Positions 16,971 to 24,766 of a stretch of DNA of 64,000 nucleotides are shown piece by piece. Below the pieces are notes generated by a model. That model was not told the DNA's origin. It saw nothing but the letters and a program-made list of their open reading frames with translations, and did not search any database. This DNA is from Flavobacteriales bacterium (lineage in GTDB: Bacteria; Bacteroidota; Bacteroidia; NS11-12g; UBA9320): assembly GCA_020635455.1 (NCBI GenBank), contig JACJZT010000002.1:248001-312000 (forward strand), written 5' to 3'. The translations under genes and the position numbers were made by a program. Position 1 is the first letter of the stretch. Each line of letters starts with the position of its first letter.

Positions 16971-18066
16971 TTAGGTTTGAGAGCTTTTTCCAAAGGCAAG
17001 AAGATACGCTTTTAGAAACTCATCAATTTCACCGTCAAGCACTGCTGTTGTATCACTGCTTTCATAAGATGTCCGCACATCCTTTACCAATTTATAAGGG
17101 TGCAGAACGTAATTGCGTATTTGTGAACCCCATTCAATTTTCATTTTTCCTGCTTCCACCTTATCCCTTTCTTCGTTTCGTTTTCGTATTTCAAGTTCAT
17201 AAAGCTGAGATTTGAGCATTTTCATAGCTTTTTCCTTATTTCCCAGTTGTGAACGATCCTGTTGACATTCAATGATGATTCCGGTTGGCAAATGCCTCAG
17301 TCTAACGGCCGTTTCCACCTTGTTTACATTTTGTCCGCCTGCACCGCTGCTTCGATAGGTTTGCCACTCGATTTCAGAAGGCTTTACTTCAATTTCGATA
17401 GTATCATCTACAACCGGATATGCATAAACCGAGGCAAAGGAGGTATGTCTTTTGGCATTGCTGTCGAATGGCGAAATTCTAACCAACCGGTGAACACCAC
17501 TTTCTCCTTTTAGATATCCATAGGCAAATTGACCTTTAATTTCGATGGAACAACTTTTTATTCCGGCCACATCCCCTTGTTGTTCGTCGATAACAGAAGT
17601 AGTAAAACCATTTTTTTCGGCCCACATAAGATACATTCTTACGATCATACTCGCCCAATCACAACTTTCGGTTCCGCCGGCGCCTGCATTTACCTGAATA
17701 ATGGCATCAAGCTGGTCTTCTTTTCCACTCATCATGTTCTTGAATTCCAGATCATCGATAAGTTTTAAGGTTTTCTGATACTGCAGATCCAGTTCATCTT
17801 CACCAATTTCACCTGATTCCTTAAATTCACACAGAACCTCCAGATCATCAAGGTTCTTCTGTATGTTTTGAAATTCATCAACCCATACCTTTTTTAATCG
17901 AATGTTTTTGAGAAAGGCTTCTGCTTTTTGAGAGTCTTCCCAGAAATCGGGAGCAAGGGTTTGCTGCTCCTCGTCCTGAATCAGTATTTGCTTCTGTTCA
18001 ATGTCAAAGATACCTCCCCAGGGCCTTAGATCTACCCTTTAATTCCAGCAATTGTTCGGTGGTCAT
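16971..18066 (-). CDS. prfB: peptide chain release factor 2, made by programmed +1 frameshift
   Basis: RF2 releases finished proteins at UGA and UAA. The gene is in two frames. From the ATG at 18066, 20 codons (MTTEQLLELKGRSKALGRYL) lead to an in-frame TGA at 18006-18004. A +1 slip at CTT-TGA-C continues into the main frame as DIEQKQILIQDEEQ and on to the end, 364 residues in all. The main part carries the SPF stop-codon recognition motif (about 198-200) and the catalytic GGQ (about 243-245). A GGGGAGG sequence sits 3 nt before the slip codon. The gene follows a small acidic protein gene with one base between them. Reading only from the internal ATG at 17735 would lose the N-terminal domain. 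Confidence 0.95.
18003..18019 (-). promoter_or_regulatory. prfB programmed +1 frameshift site with internal SD-like element
   Basis: On the minus strand GGGGAGG-TAT-CTT-TGA-C has the classic layout: an SD-like purine run, a 3-nt spacer, the slippery CTT codon, and a UGA followed by C. The UGA is the codon RF2 itself reads, giving autoregulation: low RF2 allows the slip and more RF2 is made. Confidence 0.93.
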
Positions 18067-18067
18067 T

Positions 18068-18412
18068 TTATTTTAATTCTAATAAAAGGTTTTTCATTTC
18101 CTTTATTTCTTCCCTGCTTTTTTCTTTTTCAGATCGTTGAACCAGGGTCATCAAATATTCAAGATCACTTATTAGGCCTTCTTCTTCCTGACCATCTTCG
18201 TCCTCATCGCTTGCAAACCCAATGTTGAAATCACCGTTTTCTTCAATATGCTCATAAGCAAAACGAAGGATCTTGATAACCGCAGGGTCATTTTCTTCTT
18301 TGGCCAATTCTCTTAATTTTCTTAATTTCTCGGAAATTTTGTCTGCATCAAATGATTTTGAAGACATTGTTATGATGCTTTCTGCCAATTCGATAGCTTT
18401 CGGGTTTTGCAT
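18068..18412 (-). CDS. small acidic protein of unknown function upstream of prfB
   Basis: A 114-residue protein with no recognised family. It is predicted mostly helical, with charged heptad-like stretches (AEKIREKLRKLRELAK-like region near 27-45), an acidic linker around FASDEDEDGQEEEG (66-79), and a charged C-terminal helix with RSEKEKSREEIKEMKNLL. There is no signal peptide or membrane segment, so it is cytoplasmic. It stops one base before the prfB ATG, so the two should be co-transcribed and perhaps translationally coupled. A -7 box 17 nt before its ATG probably drives both. The placement hints at a translation-related role, but that is only inference. Confidence 0.72.
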   Translation of the reverse strand: MQNPKAIELAESIITMSSKSFDADKISEKLRKLRELAKEENDPAVIKILRFAYEHIEENGDFNIGFASDEDEDGQEEEGLISDLEYLMTLVQRSEKEKSREEIKEMKNLLLELK

Positions 18413-18429
18413 GTTTTTTATTTATGCCG

Positions 18430-18437
18430 CAAAAATA
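18430..18437 (-). promoter_or_regulatory. -7 promoter box of the small acidic protein-prfB unit
   Basis: The minus strand TATTTTTG (plus strand CAAAAATA) lies 17 nt upstream of the ATG at 18412. No -33 element was seen. Confidence 0.48.
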
Positions 18438-18521
18438 AGGAAACTTTAAATAGAATTATCCTTTAACATATATCAATCAAACTTTAATTTTATAGCCCAG
18501 AAAATTAAGATACCTGAAGGC

Positions 18522-19778
18522 ATGAAAATTACAGCTGAGATCATAAATATTGGAGATGAAATTTTAATTGGACAGATCGTAAACACCAATTCGGTTTGGA
18601 TGGCTCAAAAGTTAAGTGAAATAGGCGTATCGGTTACTAAGATGACCACCATCAGCGATTCTGCAAAAGCAATTGTATCGGCAGTTGCTCAGTCACTGAA
18701 AGAAGTTCAAATCGTATTGATCACCGGCGGATTAGGCCCCACAAAAGACGATGTAACTAAAAAAGCACTGGCAGATTACTTTAATACCGGTTTTAGAAAG
18801 GAACCTGTAGTAGCAGAGTTTATTAAGGAGAATTTCAGGAAACGAAACATTGAATACCTTCCCGTACATGACGAACAAGCTTATGTGTTGGAAAACAGCA
18901 GTTTGCTGATGAATGAATACGGAACTGCACCCGGTATGTGGATAGAATCCGGAGACAGTGTTTTAATTATTATGCCAGGAGTTCCTTACGAAATGAAAGG
19001 TATTATAAATAACCATGTACTTAAACGTTTAGTTGATCATTTTGACCTGCCGGCTATTCTTCATCAAACACTGATGGTCATTGGTATTCCCGAATCCACT
19101 CTCTCAAAAATGATCGAAACGATCGAAGATGGATTGCCTGAGCATATAAAACTGGCTTATTTACCACATTACGGGCTTGTTAGGTTAAGGCTTTCCGGAA
19201 TTTCCCGCGACCGGGAACATCTAAACAACGAAATTAAAAGTATTCAGGAAGATCTTTTAAAGATCCTTCCGGCACAAAACCTCCTATCTCTTAAAGATGA
19301 AAAACAACCCGAGATCATTGGCCGGCTTTTAATAAATTCAAAACAGACTTTATCAGCGGCCGAAAGCTGCACCGGAGGTTATGTTTCACATTTAATAACT
19401 TCGATCGCAGGTAGTTCAGAATATTTTAAAGGATCCGTGGTCTCGTATTCAAATGAAATAAAAAACCATATCCTTGGTGTTCAGGAAAGCACTCTAGTCC
19501 AATTTGGTGCTGTGAGTGAAGAATGCGTTAAAGAAATGGTTACAGGTGTTCAGGATCGTTTTAAGACCGATTATGCCATTGCTATCACGGGTATTGCAGG
19601 ACCGGGAGGAGGAACAGCGGACAAACCGGTTGGATTGGTATGGCTGGCAGTTCGATCCACCAAAGGCATGCAAACCAGAAAAATAATCGGAAATGGAGAA
19701 CGTATGAACATAATCGAACGCGCATCTCTTAATATCCTTGAAATGCTCCGGCAGGAGATTCTTAAAAACGATGATTAA
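18522..19778 (+). CDS. cinA: CinA family nicotinamide-nucleotide amidohydrolase
   Basis: A 418-residue cytoplasmic protein with two domains. The N-terminal MoCF/COG1058 domain (1-170) starts AEIINIGDEILIGQIVNTNS and has LITGGLGPTKDD, typical of CinA. The C-terminal PncC domain (about 255-415) has SAAESCTGGYVSHLI with the catalytic Ser, and ITGIAGPGGGTADKPVGLVW. The PncC part deamidates nicotinamide mononucleotide to nicotinate mononucleotide in the pyridine nucleotide cycle. The N-terminal part is associated with ADP-ribose pyrophosphatase activity in homologs. The competence link of the name is historical. The gene is single and convergent with the carbonic anhydrase gene. Confidence 0.95.
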   Translation: MKITAEIINIGDEILIGQIVNTNSVWMAQKLSEIGVSVTKMTTISDSAKAIVSAVAQSLKEVQIVLITGGLGPTKDDVTKKALADYFNTGFRKEPVVAEFIKENFRKRNIEYLPVHDEQAYVLENSSLLMNEYGTAPGMWIESGDSVLIIMPGVPYEMKGIINNHVLKRLVDHFDLPAILHQTLMVIGIPESTLSKMIETIEDGLPEHIKLAYLPHYGLVRLRLSGISRDREHLNNEIKSIQEDLLKILPAQNLLSLKDEKQPEIIGRLLINSKQTLSAAESCTGGYVSHLITSIAGSSEYFKGSVVSYSNEIKNHILGVQESTLVQFGAVSEECVKEMVTGVQDRFKTDYAIAITGIAGPGGGTADKPVGLVWLAVRSTKGMQTRKIIGNGERMNIIERASLNILEMLRQEILKNDD

Positions 19779-19795
19779 ATTGAGCTAAACGCGGT

Positions 19796-20425
19796 TCAAT
19801 CCAGTTTATAGATCTCCATTATTTTTTTGAGAATGGCATGTATGTCCAGATTCAGGTCTATAAGTTTACCTGTCCTTACATCAAATACCCAGCCATGAAC
19901 CTCTAAACCTCTTCCTTTCATGGCTTGCTGAACTGCAGCAGTTTTTACCAGATTGATACACTGCTCCTGAACGTTCAATTCTACCAGTCTGTCATACCTT
20001 TTAGTTTCATCCTCAATAGAATTCAGCTCTGCACTATGGGTGCGATATACGTCGCGAATGTTTCTCAACCATGGATTCAATATTCCCAGATCGAGGGATT
20101 GCATTGCAGCTTTAACCCCTCCGCAGTTATAATGACCACACACAACTACATGTTTTACTTTCAGGTGTACAACGGCATAATTTATTACGGCCATTACATT
20201 CAGGTCAACATTATTTACAAGGTTTGCAATGTTACGGTGTACAAACATTTCTCCGGGCCCTGCACCGGTTAGTTCTTCTATGGTTACCCGGCTGTCGGAA
20301 CAACCAATGTACAATATTTCCGGTTCCTGCCCTTGCCCAAGCTTTTCAAAATAGTCAGCTTCAATTTGCAGTTTATCGCTTACCCAGGATTGATTGTAAT
20401 CAAATATTTTTTTAAAAGTTGTCAT
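19796..20425 (-). CDS. can: beta-class carbonic anhydrase
   Basis: A zinc enzyme of 209 residues that interconverts CO2 and bicarbonate. Zinc ligands Cys42, His98 and Cys101 are visible in GCSDSRV and CGHYNCGGVKAAM, and the Asp44-Arg46 dyad is present. The helical N-terminal arm and the C-terminal YDVRTG-like segment (FDVRTGKLIDL) fit the clade that includes E. coli Can. No signal peptide is present, so it is cytoplasmic and probably supplies bicarbonate for carboxylases and purine synthesis. A -7 box lies 30 nt upstream. Confidence 0.95.
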   Translation of the reverse strand: MTTFKKIFDYNQSWVSDKLQIEADYFEKLGQGQEPEILYIGCSDSRVTIEELTGAGPGEMFVHRNIANLVNNVDLNVMAVINYAVVHLKVKHVVVCGHYNCGGVKAAMQSLDLGILNPWLRNIRDVYRTHSAELNSIEDETKRYDRLVELNVQEQCINLVKTAAVQQAMKGRGLEVHGWVFDVRTGKLIDLNLDIHAILKKIMEIYKLD

Positions 20426-20455
20426 GATCTAATTTATTCTTGTTATTGAAGTAGC

Positions 20456-20463
20456 CAAAAATA
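20456..20463 (-). promoter_or_regulatory. -7 promoter box of the carbonic anhydrase gene
   Basis: TATTTTTG on the minus strand, 30 nt upstream of the ATG at 20425. There is no clear -33 element. Confidence 0.42.
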
Positions 20464-20510
20464 GTGGATTCTGTTTAATAATAATTTATTGACTCTTAAA
20501 TGAACAGAAT

Positions 20511-21362
20511 TTAACCGTATAAAAATCCCATTTTTCCATCCTGATAATCCTTCATCGCTTGTAAAATTTCAGTTTGATGGTTCATCACGAATGGCCCGTG
20601 AGTTACCATAGGTTCATTAATAGCTTCTCCGGAGATCAATAGCAATTTAGCATCGACCAAACATTCCGTATAAAGTGAATGGTTTGCAGACACCAACTCC
20701 ACCAATTGATTGCTTTCTACCAATTCGGTTTCATTAAGTCGTATTTTTCCTTCAAGAATATAAATTGCTGAATGGTTCTTTTCGATAAATTCAAAATGCC
20801 CTTTAAATCCTTTTGATAAATTTACCATAGCCGTTAAATATTCAGACCTTACCGGTCCCTTTTGGCCTTTACATGTACCGGAGATTAGTCTGAATTCCAT
20901 ACCTGGTTTATTTATCATTGTAATTTGATGACTTCTGACCGGAAGATAATAAGGTGGATCCATCTTGTTTTTTGCAGGTGTGTTGATCCATAGCTGGATG
21001 CCCTGATATTTTCCTCCTTTATTTGCAAATTCCCGGTCGATTTTCTCGCTGTGGATCAATCCTCTGCCTGCACTGATCCATTGCACTTCATTTGCATGAA
21101 TGACCTCCTGATTGCCAAGGGAGTCATTATGTTCAACGGCGCCGTCATAAATAAAGGTCACCGGGCTGAATCCGCGATGTGGGTGAGGGGCAACATAAAA
21201 ACGGTCATCCCCGGGTTCAATATTTTCATTGAAATGATGGAGTAAAATAAAGGGGCCGATCTGCCCGGTAATGGATGTAGGAAAGGCTTGCCGGAGTTTT
21301 ATGTTTCCCATGGAAACTTCCGGTGCAGTGCGAATGTTGGCTATTTTGGAAATGCTTGACAT
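20511..21362 (-). CDS. pirin family protein
   Basis: A 283-residue bicupin. The N-terminal cupin carries the metal-binding pattern APHPHRGFSPVTFIYDG, with the later WISAGRGLIHSEK motif supplying the other His and the Glu, as in pirins that bind iron and can act as quercetinases. The C-terminal cupin ends with the conserved GPFVMNHQTEILQAMKDYQ region. The physiological substrate of most bacterial pirins is unknown, so no more than the family can be stated. It is cytoplasmic. The gene is followed by carbonic anhydrase 85 nt on and preceded by the adenosine deaminase gene, with no sign of an operon. Confidence 0.92.
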   Translation of the reverse strand: MSSISKIANIRTAPEVSMGNIKLRQAFPTSITGQIGPFILLHHFNENIEPGDDRFYVAPHPHRGFSPVTFIYDGAVEHNDSLGNQEVIHANEVQWISAGRGLIHSEKIDREFANKGGKYQGIQLWINTPAKNKMDPPYYLPVRSHQITMINKPGMEFRLISGTCKGQKGPVRSEYLTAMVNLSKGFKGHFEFIEKNHSAIYILEGKIRLNETELVESNQLVELVSANHSLYTECLVDAKLLLISGEAINEPMVTHGPFVMNHQTEILQAMKDYQDGKMGFLYG

Positions 21363-21439
21363 TTTTGTAAAGAAAAGACAGGATGCCGGTTTTATGATCC
21401 GAATTGTTGGAGGGTCTCAGTATAAAAACAAAGCTGGAC

Positions 21440-22870
21440 TCATTTCGTTTGATTCAAAATGCGAATTTCAAATTCACGAATCTCAGATTCGAGTTCTTGA
21501 AGAAGTCTTTTTTTTGAATCATCCTCTAAAAAGGAATACCGGATTCCATTAAGATTGATCTCTTTTATGTCGTCATACGAGAACTGAGGGTAGCGACTTG
21601 CCAGCAAAACATATTGATGGGTTAAATTGGTCCTTAAAACACCCGCATCGTCAGAAGAAAGAACGATGGGCACTCCAAAATTGCTGTATAATCCTATGGG
21701 ATGGTCAGATCCCTTCACACCCAGAATAAACTCATTGCTTGACAGATTTATCTCAACTGCTATGTTTTGTTCACTCATTTGGTTTAACAATTCAAACCGG
21801 TTTGTTTCATGAGCAACATCAACTCCATGGCCTATTCTTTTGGCAGAGCCAATATTAATTGCATCGGTAATGTGGAAATTCAATTCTTCGGGTTTAACCA
21901 GGCCAAGTGTTAGTTCCCCTGCATGTAGGGAAATGCTGACCTCCGGAAATAGCTTGTGGCAAAAATTAAAGACCTGCATGTGATAGTTGTAATTTTTCAA
22001 TGCGTTTGGATCGTGTTCAGGTGCAAGAATATTCACCCCCACGATCAGGGGACTTTTGGCTGCAGAGCTGAAACATGTCAGAACGTTGTCGGTAAAGGAG
22101 AGAGGGTCGTTGAGCGTTCGAACAACATAGGTCTGATACCTCATCGTGAATATGGAATCATCGATATTCAGATCCTTATGCATGGTTTCAATTTCAGATA
22201 CATAAGAATTCACGGCAAGTTTTAAGGCTGAATCGTTTCTATACTTCCAGTATCTTCCCAGGGTGTGTTGAACAAATTTCATGTCTTTCGAATCAAAACA
22301 AAGGGCCATTGAATCCAGCAAAGTTTGCGGGGTTTTTGAAGGCGTATTGCATCTGACGGCCGAAAACATACATTCAATATACTTGCATTTTTCATTCTTT
22401 GCCCGATCCCTGATCTCATTTAAACCAGTTGCATAAAATTTTTTTGCAAGTGTTGAAAACCCAAAAAAGGAATTAAAAAACCTTTCTTCTGGTGCCATCT
22501 GCTGTGGGTTGTAGTGCCAAACCGACCATTTTTGCATTAACTGTTCCCTGTATTTATCAAGTTCTCCCTTACTCTCAAGATCCTTTAAACGGGAGTAAAT
22601 AATTTGGTTATCCTTACTACTAATAGTATCCTTTATTTCAAGTGTTTCCCTGTTCAGGAATAAATTATTTTTTAGGGCTTCTTCAAAATAAGTTTCTGCG
22701 TAAACCGAACCACTGTAATGATGGTGCAGATCTGCACCTTTTGGCATTTGGGCAAAAAAGGCCGTCAACATAGCATTATTGTTTCTGATTTTTTCAAAAT
22801 GGTCCTGAACCGATTGGGCTTCCACCCAAAAAGGACCAAAGGTTAGAATCCATAAAATGATTTTTCTCAT
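21440..22870 (-). CDS. exported adenosine deaminase-like amidohydrolase
   Basis: A 476-residue protein with a signal peptide (1-19, ending WVEAQ) and an adenosine/AMP deaminase-type TIM barrel. Motifs in order are ADLHHHYSGS with the HxH zinc site (His49, His51), ISLHAGE, AKRIGHGVD and VLSSDDAGVLRT, corresponding to the catalytic Glu, His and Asp positions of adenosine deaminases. The length, with an N-terminal extension of about 40 residues before the barrel, recalls secreted ADGF/CECR1-type deaminases rather than the cytoplasmic Add (about 330). It is expected to deaminate adenosine or a related purine in the periplasm or outside. The ATG at 22870 is used because the TTG upstream would break the signal peptide. 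Confidence 0.85.
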   Translation of the reverse strand: MRKIILWILTFGPFWVEAQSVQDHFEKIRNNNAMLTAFFAQMPKGADLHHHYSGSVYAETYFEEALKNNLFLNRETLEIKDTISSKDNQIIYSRLKDLESKGELDKYREQLMQKWSVWHYNPQQMAPEERFFNSFFGFSTLAKKFYATGLNEIRDRAKNEKCKYIECMFSAVRCNTPSKTPQTLLDSMALCFDSKDMKFVQHTLGRYWKYRNDSALKLAVNSYVSEIETMHKDLNIDDSIFTMRYQTYVVRTLNDPLSFTDNVLTCFSSAAKSPLIVGVNILAPEHDPNALKNYNYHMQVFNFCHKLFPEVSISLHAGELTLGLVKPEELNFHITDAINIGSAKRIGHGVDVAHETNRFELLNQMSEQNIAVEINLSSNEFILGVKGSDHPIGLYSNFGVPIVLSSDDAGVLRTNLTHQYVLLASRYPQFSYDDIKEINLNGIRYSFLEDDSKKRLLQELESEIREFEIRILNQTK

Positions 22871-22998
22871 GAAGAGGATCTGAATATAGGTCAATTAAAT
22901 AACGAAAGTAATTATTCCATGAATTATTTCAGGTATGCAAACAATATTTAATCGGAAATTAAATTACTTAAAAATTAAAGTATGCTCATGGATTCATT

Positions 22999-23006
22999 TA
23001 ATTTTG
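22999..23006 (+). promoter_or_regulatory. -7 promoter box of recN, implying a near-leaderless mRNA
   Basis: TAATTTTG ends 4 nt before the recN ATG. With a -7 centred box, transcription would begin about one base before the start codon. No -33 element is visible. Confidence 0.5.
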
Positions 23007-23010
23007 TGAA

Positions 23011-24663
23011 ATGCTTTTAGAATTAAAAGTTAAAAACTACGCCTTAATACAGGATTTAACTTTTACTCCGGGAGATTCCTTCAATGTCATAACCGGAGAA
23101 ACAGGGTCAGGTAAATCCATTTTACTGGGTGCCCTGGGGCTTGTACTTGGTGAACGGGCAGATTCTTATTCCATCAGGGAAAACACTGAAAAATGCATAA
23201 TTGAAGCCGAATTCGAAATTGGGAAATACAATTTGCTGGATTGGTTTATTGAAAATGATTTTGATCATTCCGAAAAGTTATCCATAAGAAGAGAGATCAA
23301 TACTTCGGGGAAATCAAGGATATTTATCAATGACACACCGGCTCAACTTTCTCAGGTCAGGGAACTGGGTTTGTCTATGATCGACATTCACTCACAACAC
23401 GATAACTTAAGTCTTTTTAACAAAAAATTTCAGTTCGATGTTTTAGATGCTTATGCAGGTCAATTGGATGTTTGTAAAAATTATGCGGCTAAATTCCATT
23501 CATTCAATAAGTTAAATGAAAAATTAAAGCTTCTGGAAGAAAAGGAAAATAAAGGTATTCAGGAAAAAGAATTCTTAGAATGGCAGTTGAATGAATTGGT
23601 TGAAGCGGCGCCAGGGGAGAATGAGCAAGAGTTGCTGGATGCTGAATACAAAGAACTTTCAAATGCAGAAAACACTCTTCAAAAATTATCCGGTATCTTT
23701 AGTATCTTAAACGAAACTGAAAACCCTGTTTTATCGGTTCTTAATTTACTTCGCAATGAGATCGATCAGGTGGCTAAGAACGATACAAGGTTTTCAGATC
23801 TTTCTAAGCGAATAGATGTGCTAAACATCGAATTAAAAGATATTTCTTCCGAGATCGAAGTATTGTCGGATAAGGTTCGTTCTGACCCTGAGCGTTTGTC
23901 AATCGTTAACGAAAGGCTATCCTTATTGCATCAGCTTAGTCGCAAGCACGGTACTGAAGATCTCAAGCAAAAAATATTCGACCTTGAAGATGAACTGGCT
24001 TTGTTTGATAACCTTAGTTCGGAAATTTTCACATACAGAAAGGATTTGGAGGTTCTTCACAACGAAGCTTTGTTGATGGCCAATCTAATTTCCTCGTCCA
24101 GAAGTTCACATCTTCATAAACTTGAAGAAGAAATTAATTTGAAACTCAAAGATCTTGGAATGCCGGGTGCATCCATTATGATCGAACTGACACAAAATGA
24201 AAATTCCGAATTGAGTTTAAACGGATTGAATGAAATAAGTATCTTGTTCTCTCCTGCAAAAGGAAAGCAATACAACCCTATACAAAACATTGCATCGGGA
24301 GGTGAAATTTCACGATTAATGCTTATTCTAAAGTCGGTTCTGGCCACAAAAAATGCATTACCTACTTTGATCTTTGACGAAATTGATACCGGTGTATCAG
24401 GTGAAGTAGCCATAAGGATGGCTGAAATGCTCGAAGAACTTTCTTTAAAAATTCAAATTATTGTGATAACACATCTGCCTCAAATTGCGTCAAAAGGAAA
24501 CAAACATTTTACAGTTTTCAAAAAACAATATGAAATGAAAACCGTTACAGACATTAAAGAACTTACTAAAGAAGAAAGAGTAAATGAAATAGCAGAAATG
24601 ATCGGCGGTAAATCGATCGACGAAAGCATCAGGGCAAGTGCCCGGCACCTTTTAAAGGTTTAA
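23011..24663 (+). CDS. recN: DNA repair protein RecN
   Basis: An SMC-like ATPase that acts early in double-strand break repair. At 550 residues it has the family length. Walker A is GETGSGKS (29-36). A long coiled coil occupies about 160-380. The ABC signature IASGGEISRLMLILKSV and Walker B TLIFDEIDTGVSGEVA follow, and the C-terminal D-loop region has VITHLPQIASKGNKHF. No LexA-type operator was recognised. The gene stands alone, with only 103 nt of non-coding DNA before the M43 protease gene. Confidence 0.97.
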   Translation: MLLELKVKNYALIQDLTFTPGDSFNVITGETGSGKSILLGALGLVLGERADSYSIRENTEKCIIEAEFEIGKYNLLDWFIENDFDHSEKLSIRREINTSGKSRIFINDTPAQLSQVRELGLSMIDIHSQHDNLSLFNKKFQFDVLDAYAGQLDVCKNYAAKFHSFNKLNEKLKLLEEKENKGIQEKEFLEWQLNELVEAAPGENEQELLDAEYKELSNAENTLQKLSGIFSILNETENPVLSVLNLLRNEIDQVAKNDTRFSDLSKRIDVLNIELKDISSEIEVLSDKVRSDPERLSIVNERLSLLHQLSRKHGTEDLKQKIFDLEDELALFDNLSSEIFTYRKDLEVLHNEALLMANLISSSRSSHLHKLEEEINLKLKDLGMPGASIMIELTQNENSELSLNGLNEISILFSPAKGKQYNPIQNIASGGEISRLMLILKSVLATKNALPTLIFDEIDTGVSGEVAIRMAEMLEELSLKIQIIVITHLPQIASKGNKHFTVFKKQYEMKTVTDIKELTKEERVNEIAEMIGGKSIDESIRASARHLLKV

Positions 24664-24766
24664 CATCATTATCCCGTAAAGGTAAAAATGAACCCTAATG
24701 CGAGAGATTGAAAATTAAATAAACTATTATTGCACTTTATAAGAAAAAACCGAAATTAACCGTTAA

